Shown piece by piece: positions 9,132 to 15,782 of a stretch of 27,153 nt of DNA. Position 1 is the first letter of the stretch, and every line of letters begins with the position of its first letter. The DNA is from Butyrivibrio sp. GTDB lineage: Bacteria; Bacillota; Clostridia; Lachnospirales; Lachnospiraceae. The notes beneath the pieces were generated by a model that worked only from the letters and a program-made list of their open reading frames with translations, was not told the origin of the DNA and searched no databases. The stretch covers positions 1 to 27,153 of the forward strand of contig JAILEJ010000355.1 in assembly GCA_024688095.1 (NCBI GenBank), in the 5' to 3' direction. The position numbers and the translations under genes are program-made.

Positions 9132-9179
9132 ATTATAATAGTTATAACTAACACTTATTTCCAATAATCAGTAATAAGT
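9132..9179 (-). promoter_or_regulatory. lysR promoter with overlapping inverted-repeat operator
   Basis: On the minus strand a TATAAT box lies at 9137-9132, with a poor -35 (AAATAA) 17 bases upstream. The inverted repeat ACTTATT (9153-9159) / AATAAGT (9173-9179), arms 20 bases apart, covers that -35. A weak -35 overlapped by a dyad is the usual layout of a LysR-type autoregulated or activated promoter. The block 9151-9180 aligns without gaps to 15591-15620 (23 of 30 identical by eye). Confidence 0.55.
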
Positions 9180-9199
9180 TTTTACTATATCCATATTCC

Positions 9200-9934
9200 T
9201 TAATAGGTAAATGAAGCCAGAAACTTCTTAAGACGCTCGGTTTTAGGATTTTCAAAAAATTCAACCGGACCTGCCTCTTCAACGATTCGACCTCCATCAA
9301 TAAAAACCATACGGTCAGCAACTGCTCTTGCGAATGACATTTCATGCGTCACTATCACCATAGTTCTTCCCTCTTTTGCCAGTTTTATGACAACATCAAG
9401 TACCTCTCTTACCATTTCCGGATCAAGTGCTGCTGTAATCTCATCCAACAGCAAAACTTCAGGGTTCATCATAAGTGCTCTGACAATAGCCACTCTCTGC
9501 TTTTGTCCACCAGATAGCTGATGAGGGTAATTATTCCTTTTTTCAGATAACCCTACTCTTTCCAGCAGCGCAAGTGCTTCTTTTTCTGCGTCCTTTTTAT
9601 TTACCTTTTTTACCTTTGTAGGAGCAAGTATCATATTCTGTAAAACAGTTTTATGCGGAAAGAGGTCGTAACTTTGGAAAACCATCCCAACTCTTTCTCT
9701 TGTTTTATTCATTTTTTCTTTGCAGGGATTGATGGTTTCATCATTAAGCATAACTTTACCATCATTTATTTTTTCAAAAGCATTTATGCATCTTAAAAGG
9801 GTGCTCTTACCGCATCCTGACGGACCTACAATAACAACTACTTCCCCCTTCCTGACACTAAGGTTCACATGATCAAGGACAGTGAGCTCATCATATACTT
9901 TTGTTAAATTCTGAATATTTAATATTTCATCCAT
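9200..9934 (-). CDS. Polar amino acid ABC transporter ATPase (GlnQ/ArtP-like)
   Basis: A 244-aa ATPase of the PAAT family that energises the two permeases encoded just upstream. Walker A is VGPSGCGKST, the Q loop is FQSYDLFPHKT, the signature is LSGGQKQRVAIVRAL, Walker B is VLLLDEITAALDPE and the H loop is VTHEMSFA. These are characteristic of the GlnQ/HisP/ArtP group. A longer frame starts at GTG 9976, but it lies inside the previous gene. The ATG at 9934 follows the permease stop by a single base and gives MDEILNIQNLTKVYD, the expected family start, so I chose it. It is the last gene of the six-gene transporter operon. Substrate is unknown, though the company of MetNI suggests a sulfur amino acid such as cystine. 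Confidence 0.94.
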   Translation of the reverse strand: MDEILNIQNLTKVYDELTVLDHVNLSVRKGEVVVIVGPSGCGKSTLLRCINAFEKINDGKVMLNDETINPCKEKMNKTRERVGMVFQSYDLFPHKTVLQNMILAPTKVKKVNKKDAEKEALALLERVGLSEKRNNYPHQLSGGQKQRVAIVRALMMNPEVLLLDEITAALDPEMVREVLDVVIKLAKEGRTMVIVTHEMSFARAVADRMVFIDGGRIVEEAGPVEFFENPKTERLKKFLASFTY

Positions 9935-9935
9935 A

Positions 9936-10604
9936 TTAATTTTCCCATTTCTTTTCCAGATATTTTGAAAAAACACTTATTGGCCAGCATACCAGAAAAT
10001 ACAATGCAAAAATTGTAGCAAATACTCCAAATGCTGCATTAGGAGAGCTTTTCCTGTTTGCTTCAATAATCTGCTGCCCTACTTTTAAAACCTCTACAAT
10101 ACCTATCATCATTACAAGACTTGTAGTCTTGATCATTCTCGTAACCAGATTTATTGACAGCGGCAGCATTCTCCTGATTATTTGTGGAATTATCACATAT
10201 TTATATGTCTGGCCTGTTGTCAATCCCAATGAGTAACTACTCTCATATTGTATAGCCGGTATTCCGCCAAGTGCCCCTCTTACAAGATCTGACATTTCTG
10301 CCGTTCCCCACAATGAAAAAACTATTATTGATGCCGTTTCTGCAGTCATATTAATTCCCAATGCCTTTGTTGATCCAAAATATACCAAAAACAGCAGCAC
10401 CATCTGTGGCATAAGACGAATAAACTCCAGATATATCTTACTTATAACCGTTATGACAGGTTTTTTTAGTGACATAAAGCTTCCCAGGATTACTCCAAGA
10501 ATGATACTTATGGCCACAGAAATAAAACTGATCTTAAGGGCCATCAATAATCCTTCAAGGAGTCTTAACATATTGGTTCCTTTAAATAAAACTTCAAATC
10601 CCAT
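9936..10604 (-). CDS. Polar amino acid ABC permease, subunit 2
   Basis: A 222-aa membrane protein of the HisM/GlnP permease family. Several helices are visible, among them residues 22-43 (LKISFISVAISIILGVILGS) and 57-77. The coupling (EAA) loop lies near 113-140, with LGLTTGQTYKYVIIPQ matching the consensus that docks the ATPase. The start ATG at 10604 lies two bases after the stop of the paralogous permease gene, and the stop is one base before the ATPase ATG, indicating tight translational coupling. With the other permease it would form a heterodimeric channel served by the GlnQ-like ATPase. Confidence 0.93.
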   Translation of the reverse strand: MGFEVLFKGTNMLRLLEGLLMALKISFISVAISIILGVILGSFMSLKKPVITVISKIYLEFIRLMPQMVLLFLVYFGSTKALGINMTAETASIIVFSLWGTAEMSDLVRGALGGIPAIQYESSYSLGLTTGQTYKYVIIPQIIRRMLPLSINLVTRMIKTTSLVMMIGIVEVLKVGQQIIEANRKSSPNAAFGVFATIFALYFLVCWPISVFSKYLEKKWEN

Positions 10605-10606
10605 AT

Positions 10607-11266
10607 TTATACTCCGAACATTTTATAATGAACTTTTTTCTCTATAACATTTCCTATGACTGATACCGGAAGAATCATCACAATGTAAAAAATAACAAGC
10701 AAGAATAGCGCTTCAGTTGTATTGTAATATAAACCTATCAGATCCTTTGCCGTAAACATAAGGTCCATTAAACTAATTGCAGAAAAAACGCTAGTCTCTT
10801 TAAGCAAAAAAATCACATTTGCTACAGTTGCCGGTACACTAAGCGAAAATGCTTCCGGAAATACCACATAAAAAAACATCTGCCCCGTTGTCATACCAAG
10901 AGCCAATGCTCCTTCATTTTGTGAGCCTGGCACTGCACCAAGACCGCTTCGAAATCCTTCCGACATATAGCTTCCACCAAGAAGTCCCAGTCCAACCATT
11001 CCACACACCTCAGCGGAAACTGTAATTCCAAGCTTAGGCAGACCAAAATAGATGAAAAACAACTGTACAAGAAGAGGCGTATTTCTAAACAGTTCAATAT
11101 ATATAGCAAAAACTCCGGCTAAAAATGGAATTTTAAAATACATAGTAAATGCAGATATCACTCCCAAAAGAAATGCAATAACTATCCCGATAAGTCCAAT
11201 TCTGACCGTTAGAAAAAAAGCATCAATATACCTTGGCAAATAAGAGTTAATTACTTCTAAATCCAT
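10607..11266 (-). CDS. Polar amino acid ABC permease, subunit 1
   Basis: A 219-aa permease of the same PAAT family as its neighbour but clearly diverged, hence a heterodimer. Helices are at about 15-40, 50-75, 85-105 and 185-208. The coupling loop reads ALALGMTTGQMFFYVVFPEA. The segment ELFRNTPLLVQLFFIYFGLP is a family hallmark. The ATG at 11266 has GGGAA upstream and lies two bases after metI. No signal that it carries a fused binding domain: the receptor must come from the operon's first gene or elsewhere. Confidence 0.93.
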   Translation of the reverse strand: MDLEVINSYLPRYIDAFFLTVRIGLIGIVIAFLLGVISAFTMYFKIPFLAGVFAIYIELFRNTPLLVQLFFIYFGLPKLGITVSAEVCGMVGLGLLGGSYMSEGFRSGLGAVPGSQNEGALALGMTTGQMFFYVVFPEAFSLSVPATVANVIFLLKETSVFSAISLMDLMFTAKDLIGLYYNTTEALFLLVIFYIVMILPVSVIGNVIEKKVHYKMFGV

Positions 11267-11268
11267 AT

Positions 11269-11937
11269 TTAATTCCCTTTTCTCTTTCTACGATCTAATC
11301 CGATTGCGACCTTTGTTCCTATCATTTGTATTATTTGGAATATAACGATCAGAAGAATAACCGTAATGATCATGATATCTGTCTGCCATCGATAATAACC
11401 ATATCTTACTGCTATATCTCCAAGACCTCCTCCCCCGACTGTTCCAGACATTGCAGAATATCCAAGTAAAATACCCGTTGTGATAGTAAAGCCTGAAATC
11501 AAAGATGTTCTTGCCTCTAAAAGTATAACCTTCACCACAATCTGGATATTGTTTGCACCCATGGCTTTTGCCGCTTCTATAACTCCGGTATCAACCTCGT
11601 TTAATGCCGTTTCAACCACCCTGGCTATATATGGAGCAGCACAGATGACAAGCGGTACTATTGTTGCTGTAGAGCCATAACTTTTACCTACAACAAGTCT
11701 TGTAAATGGAATCAGCAATATCAGAAGAATTAAAAAAGGAATACTACGAATTATATTACATATAAAATCAACACTGCTGTATATGATCCGTTTGGGGTTA
11801 AGACCATTTTCCCCTGTTACATAAAGCATTATTCCCATAGGTAACCCTATTATGTATCCGATTATTACCGATCCAAGGGTCATATACAAGGTATCACTTA
11901 TACCTTCAAGAAGCATATTTATCACTTGTTCATTCAT
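11269..11937 (-). CDS. metI: Methionine ABC transporter permease MetI
   Basis: A 222-aa inner-membrane permease of the methionine uptake (MUT) family, normal in length. It has five or so helices. Typical MetI blocks are IIRSIPFLILLILLIPFTR, the coupling loop EAAKAMGANNIQIVVKVILLEA and SAMSGTVGGGGLGDIAVRYG. The last of these strongly distinguishes MetI from other permeases. The start ATG at 11937 overlaps the metN stop by eight bases. It forms a homodimer with MetN in the known E. coli system (established for the family). Its binding protein would be the NlpA-like half of the operon's first gene. In this family substrates include D/L-methionine and related sulfur amino acids. Confidence 0.95.
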   Translation of the reverse strand: MNEQVINMLLEGISDTLYMTLGSVIIGYIIGLPMGIMLYVTGENGLNPKRIIYSSVDFICNIIRSIPFLILLILLIPFTRLVVGKSYGSTATIVPLVICAAPYIARVVETALNEVDTGVIEAAKAMGANNIQIVVKVILLEARTSLISGFTITTGILLGYSAMSGTVGGGGLGDIAVRYGYYRWQTDIMIITVILLIVIFQIIQMIGTKVAIGLDRRKRKGN

Positions 11938-12943
11938 CTTTTAGTCCCTCCGTTACAGTAAGTCCGGATTCTCTTAGATACGCTATGATCTCTTTGCCTG
12001 CCTTCTCGTCATCAGGAAGCCCCAAAATCATTTCTCCGACTGCTTTTCCTGCTATGTTCTGAGTGTCAGCCTTTAGTATATTTATTGGATATCCCAGCTT
12101 TAATACTACATTTGCAAGTACAGGCTCATAAGCTGAATTATTCCTAAAAACAATTCGGATCGTATCCTGTGCATAGAGTTTTTTTATCGGTGTGTATCTT
12201 ATATTTTTGCCGGAAATCAGTTCTTTAGCTGCATCTGATTTGGGCTGTGCAAATATTTCTTCAACCAATCCCGACTCTACTAATTTTCCTCCATCAATGA
12301 TTGCTACCTTCCCACATATTTTTGTAACTACAGACATCTGATGAGTTATTACAACAATGGTAATACCCAATGACTCATTTATTTCTTTTAACAATTTCAA
12401 AATTGCAGCTGTAGTCTGCGGATCAAGGGCACTCGTTGCTTCGTCACAAAGAAGTATTCTTGGATTTGTTGCCAGTGCTCTTGCTATTGCAACTCTTTGC
12501 TTTTGTCCACCTGACAATTGAGACGGATAAGCCCTTTCCTTGTCTTCAAGCTTTACAAGTCTCAACAAATTGCGGGCCTTATCACGTGCCTCTTTTCTGG
12601 AAACTCCCATAAGTTCAAGAGGAAAGCAAATATTTCCAAGTACATTTCTTTGTTCAAGAAGATTAAATCCCTGAAAGATCATTCCTATCCCGGAGCGCAT
12701 CTTTCTAAGCTCTTTCCTGTTAAGCTCAGACAGATTTATACCATCAATCAAAACGCTTCCCTCAGTTGGTTTTTCAAGGTAATTAATTGAACGGACGAGA
12801 GTACTTTTTCCGGCTCCTGACATACCAATAATTCCGTAGATATCACCTTTTTCTATAGAAAGATTTATGTTTTCAAGAGCGGTTACTGTATTGCCTTCTA
12901 CCTCATATTTTTTTGTAAGATTTTTGATCTCGATCACATTCAT
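11930..12943 (-). CDS. metN: Methionine ABC transporter ATPase MetN with NIL domain
   Basis: A 337-aa ATPase. The nucleotide-binding domain (1-245) has Walker A GMSGAGKST, Q loop FQGFNLLEQRNV, signature LSGGQKQRVAIARAL, Walker B ILLCDEATSALDP and the H loop VITHQMS. The C-terminal NIL/ACT-like domain (about 255-337, with LANVVLKLGYPINILKAD and GEMILGLPDD) is the feature that in E. coli MetN binds methionine and shuts transport off from inside. Its presence argues that this importer is subject to the same trans-inhibition. ATG 12943 has GGAG five bases upstream. It follows the binding-protein gene by 51 bases that hold a hairpin (separate entry), and overlaps metI by eight bases. Confidence 0.95.
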   Translation of the reverse strand: MNVIEIKNLTKKYEVEGNTVTALENINLSIEKGDIYGIIGMSGAGKSTLVRSINYLEKPTEGSVLIDGINLSELNRKELRKMRSGIGMIFQGFNLLEQRNVLGNICFPLELMGVSRKEARDKARNLLRLVKLEDKERAYPSQLSGGQKQRVAIARALATNPRILLCDEATSALDPQTTAAILKLLKEINESLGITIVVITHQMSVVTKICGKVAIIDGGKLVESGLVEEIFAQPKSDAAKELISGKNIRYTPIKKLYAQDTIRIVFRNNSAYEPVLANVVLKLGYPINILKADTQNIAGKAVGEMILGLPDDEKAGKEIIAYLRESGLTVTEGLKDE

Positions 12944-12965
12944 ATTTGCTCCATAATTTAAATCA

Positions 12966-12985
12966 GGAGAGCCAATATGCTCTCC
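12966..12985 (-). terminator. Hairpin between receptor gene and metN
   Basis: GGAGAGC (12966-12972) pairs with GCTCTCC (12979-12985) across a 6-base loop, nine bases beyond the receptor stop codon. It lacks a T run on the minus strand, so it is better read as a leaky terminator or a 3'-end stabilising hairpin. It would let the receptor be made in excess over the membrane parts, as is common in ABC operons. Confidence 0.5.
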
Positions 12986-12994
12986 CGATAATTT

Positions 12995-14761
12995 TTATTC
13001 TTCAAAAAATACTACTGCTCCATCATAAGTCTCTTCTATGAACTGTTTGATTGCATCAGATCGGAGAACGGTTACAAGTGCCTTGATCTTATCAGAATTT
13101 TCATTTCCATCCAGCACCCCTATAATATTTACATATGTCTTTGCAGCGATGGAATCAGATGCCTCGTATGCAATAGAATCCTTTCCTACTGAATATCCTG
13201 CCTCAAGAGCATAATTTCCATTAAGAACCACATATGCAGCTTCATCAACTACTCTTGCTACCTGAGCTGCCTCAAGCTCAACAAATTCAAGGTTGTATGG
13301 ATTATCTACGATATCATTAACTGTAGCAGTAAGTCCTGCATCATCCTTCAATGTGATAAGTCCATTATCCTGAAGAAGAAGTAAAGCTCTTGCTTCATTA
13401 GTTGTATCATTGGGAATTGCTATGCTGTCACCTTCTGCAACCTCATCAAGTGTAGCTTTTGTTCCAGGATAGATACCAAAAGGCTCATAGTGAATTCCGC
13501 CGGCATTTACTATATGTGTACCCTGCTCTTCATTAAAGCTGTTAAGGTATGGAATATGCTCCATATAGTTAGCATCAAACTCTCCTGATTCAACTACTAA
13601 ATTTGGCTGAACATAATCATCAAATTCAACAATATCAAGTTCATAACCGTAATCCTTCAAAATTTCTGCTGCCTTTGCAAGAATCTCAGCATGTGGAACC
13701 GGTGATGCAGCAATGCTGATAACTTCACCATTACCTGGTACAATATTAAGAGCCTGTTCATCTATGCTGCTTTCCTCTGAACTGCTATCTTCTGAGCTGC
13801 TATCTTCTGAGCTGCTATCTTCTGCGCCGTTTACAATACCGCCTTCTACAACCAAAGTTTCTTCATAATCTGCTCCATAAGTATCGATAAGTGTTTCCTC
13901 GTATGCAGTGTGGAAGAACTTTTCTTCTCCAAGGCTCTCTATTTCGCTGTTTAGCCAATCAAGAAGTGTACTGTTACCTTTGGATACAGCTGGAGCAATC
14001 GTATCCTGACTTCCCAGTGAAGATATACCAACTACATACCCCTCATTTTCAAGAGCATATGCTATTACTTCTGTATTATCATTTGCCCAGGCAACACCTG
14101 TTCCATTTTCAAATGAAGTCTTTGCAGATGCGTAGGTATCAAACTTCTGAAGTTTTATATCCGGATAATTTTTTTCAAAATATGTCTCTGCTGTTGTTCC
14201 GGAAATAACAATAACCTGATCGTCCTCTGAAATCTGCTCTACATCTTCAATTACATTATCTTCATGAGAAACTACACCAAGTGCCACATTCATATATGGA
14301 AGTGCAAAATCAACCTTTTCAGCTCGCTCCTCGGTTACTGTGAAATTAGCAAGAACAATATCTACCTTACCGGTTTCAAGATACTCTACTCTGCTGGCAG
14401 CTTCTGTAGAAACATAATTGATTGTAACTCCAAGATCCTGTCCTATTCTTTCTGCAAAGTAAACATCGTATCCCTGATAACTGCCATTCTCATCAACATA
14501 ACCAAATGGATTCTTATCAGAAAAAACTCCAATATTTATAGATCCGCTTTCCTTAATCTCATCCAGAGTTCTATATACTTTATTGTCTTCTTTTTCTTCC
14601 TCAGTTTCTTTTGTTTCTGCTGCCTGTACTGTCGATATAGCAGAATCATCATTTACTGATGTATCTTTACTGTCTGTAGAGCCGCATCCTGTAATCGAAG
14701 ATGCAATAATACCAACTGTCAAAAACTTTGCAACAAATTTTTTTAATAAATTCTTTTTCAT
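12995..14761 (-). CDS. Double substrate-binding lipoprotein: SBP_bac_3 domain fused to NlpA/MetQ domain
   Basis: A 588-aa lipoprotein carrying two receptors of different ABC families. The signal peptide ends in the lipobox SITGC (Cys26). After an acidic tether, residues about 63-300 form a polar amino acid binding domain (SINIGVFSDKNPFGYVDENG, ANFTVTEERAEKVDFALPY with the usual ligand-carboxylate Arg146). Residues about 312-335 are a Ser/Asp/Glu linker with EDSSS repeats. Residues about 345-588 form an NlpA/MetQ-type domain (ASPVPHAEILAKAAEILKDY, DANYMEHIPYLNSF, IPNDTTNEARALLLLQD). Single-domain members are each about 260-280 aa, so both halves are complete. The first in-frame ATG (14770) abuts AGGGAGG with no spacing. 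The ATG at 14761 has nine bases of spacing and is the better start. It leads an operon encoding both matching transporters: MetNI for the NlpA half and the PAAT permease pair plus ATPase for the other. Shared delivery by one protein is inference. Confidence 0.93.
   Translation of the reverse strand: MKKNLLKKFVAKFLTVGIIASSITGCGSTDSKDTSVNDDSAISTVQAAETKETEEEKEDNKVYRTLDEIKESGSINIGVFSDKNPFGYVDENGSYQGYDVYFAERIGQDLGVTINYVSTEAASRVEYLETGKVDIVLANFTVTEERAEKVDFALPYMNVALGVVSHEDNVIEDVEQISEDDQVIVISGTTAETYFEKNYPDIKLQKFDTYASAKTSFENGTGVAWANDNTEVIAYALENEGYVVGISSLGSQDTIAPAVSKGNSTLLDWLNSEIESLGEEKFFHTAYEETLIDTYGADYEETLVVEGGIVNGAEDSSSEDSSSEDSSSEESSIDEQALNIVPGNGEVISIAASPVPHAEILAKAAEILKDYGYELDIVEFDDYVQPNLVVESGEFDANYMEHIPYLNSFNEEQGTHIVNAGGIHYEPFGIYPGTKATLDEVAEGDSIAIPNDTTNEARALLLLQDNGLITLKDDAGLTATVNDIVDNPYNLEFVELEAAQVARVVDEAAYVVLNGNYALEAGYSVGKDSIAYEASDSIAAKTYVNIIGVLDGNENSDKIKALVTVLRSDAIKQFIEETYDGAVVFFEE
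13776..13820. repeat. Three tandem 15-bp repeats in the receptor linker
   Basis: Three head-to-tail copies of a 15-base unit (one has a single difference) encode EDSSS pentapeptides in the linker between the two binding domains. Being multiples of three bases, copy changes would alter linker length without breaking the frame. Confidence 0.85.
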
Positions 14762-14813
14762 AATTTTCATCCTCCCTAAACTTTATGTGCGCGCCTGTAC
14801 TTAAGATGGCTTT

Positions 14814-14869
14814 ATATTAACAACAAAGTCTGCCCTTGAAAAATCCTTTGTTTTTATCATTAGTGATAA
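14814..14869 (-). promoter_or_regulatory. Promoter and palindromic operator of the double-receptor operon
   Basis: A candidate -10 TAATAT (14819-14814) and weak -35 TTTTCA (14842-14837) lie 17 bases apart on the minus strand. The palindrome TTATCATTAGTGATAA (14854-14869; 14 of 16 positions self-complementary) is centred about 55 bases before the expected start point, where LysR activators commonly bind. AGTGATAAGTATTTCTTATA (14862-14881) resembles 9170-9189 near lysR at 16 of 20 positions. Confidence 0.5.
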
Positions 14870-14876
14870 GTATTTC

Positions 14877-15506
14877 TTATACCAAATTCATGAGTTTTAA
14901 TTTATCAAAAACCACATTTGCAAACAGGCAATGCCCTTCTTCATTAAGATGCTCATCATCCGCTTCATCAGCACTAACATAATCCGATGCAGCCAGAAAC
15001 TGAATTCCCCTTTTTTGAGCAATCGCTTCATAGATTTCCTTGAGCTTTTTGCTTACCTGTACTGACTCCTGATCAAACTCAGGATCTTTCTCCGGTTTCC
15101 AGACATTGTCACCAAGTAATATTGGAGAAATCAAAAGAATGTTTTCTTTCTTTATGTACAATTCCAAGGCATCAAGGCATTGTTCAATTCCTGCACCTAT
15201 ATCCAAAGGTGTTGCTCTATAGCTCTTCTTGCAATCGTTGGTTCCCAGCATGATAATTGCCATATCAACCGGATATTGGCTCTCTAATATTGATAAAAGA
15301 GCATTAGTCCCTTTTCTTCCTGCTCTTAAGCTATCTTCATAGACTGTTGTCCTACCGCATAATCCTTCTTCGAGAACCCGGATATTATCTAGCTTATCCT
15401 GAAGTAATCCTGTCCATCTTATTTCAAAAGGATACCTCTTATAGGGACTAGAACCAGGGACAAGGCCCCAGGTATTAGAATCTCCAAATACAAGTAATGA
15501 TTCCAT
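14877..15506 (-). CDS. SGNH/GDSL-family hydrolase (arylesterase-like)
   Basis: A 209-aa cytoplasmic esterase with no signal peptide. Block I is VFGDSNTWG with nucleophile Ser10, block II is EEGLCGRTT, block III is IIMLGTNDCKK (oxyanion Asn90), and block V is DDEHLNEEGH with the Asp183/His186 dyad. The overall pattern, including the RWTGLLQDKL segment after block I and RATPLDIGAGI after block III, resembles the Mycobacterium smegmatis esterase/acyltransferase subgroup rather than TesA. The ATG at 15506 has AGGAGGG upstream. It lies 115 bases before the double-receptor gene on the same strand and shares its putative operator motif. It may therefore be co-regulated, but the natural substrate is unknown. 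Confidence 0.9.
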   Translation of the reverse strand: MESLLVFGDSNTWGLVPGSSPYKRYPFEIRWTGLLQDKLDNIRVLEEGLCGRTTVYEDSLRAGRKGTNALLSILESQYPVDMAIIMLGTNDCKKSYRATPLDIGAGIEQCLDALELYIKKENILLISPILLGDNVWKPEKDPEFDQESVQVSKKLKEIYEAIAQKRGIQFLAASDYVSADEADDEHLNEEGHCLFANVVFDKLKLMNLV

Positions 15507-15590
15507 ACATCCAACCCTCCTTTTTAATCTATAAAATAAGTAATACCTCTCTTATTTCAAATCTTATCAAACAGTTTGCAGCTGTGTATA

Positions 15591-15620
15591 ACACTTAAGT
15601 CTTATAATCAGTGATAGTTT
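15591..15620 (-). promoter_or_regulatory. Putative LysR-type site upstream of the esterase gene
   Basis: This block begins ACACTTAAGTCTTATAATCA and continues GTGATAGTTT. It matches the lysR-upstream block 9151-9180 at about 23 of 30 positions in the same orientation relative to the gene. It lies 85 bases upstream of the esterase start and 163 bases upstream of the divergent chemoreceptor, so it could serve either. Confidence 0.45.
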
Positions 15621-15683
15621 TCCATTATCACAAATAGCAGATGCTTTCAGAAAAGGATTTTTAGAGAAAAACAGACAAAATTT

Positions 15684-15722
15684 ATCAATAATATACACAT
15701 TCTTTATATGTAGTTTATTGAT
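15684..15722. repeat. Inverted repeat before the chemoreceptor gene
   Basis: ATCAATAA (15684-15691) and TTATTGAT (15715-15722) enclose 23 AT-rich bases, 60 bases upstream of the chemoreceptor ATG. It could be an operator or a leader hairpin. I saw no sigma-28 type promoter in the 276-base gap (15507-15782). Confidence 0.35.
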
Positions 15723-15782
15723 GTTATATACAATAAGATAGAGTCCAATTTCATCAATGTCATTTATTATTTGGAGGTTATT

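Noticed and set aside
13776..13820. Short tandem repeats as a possible CRISPR or phase-variation tract
   Set aside because: The units are adjacent with no spacers and code for linker pentapeptides. Multiples of three bases cannot switch the frame off.
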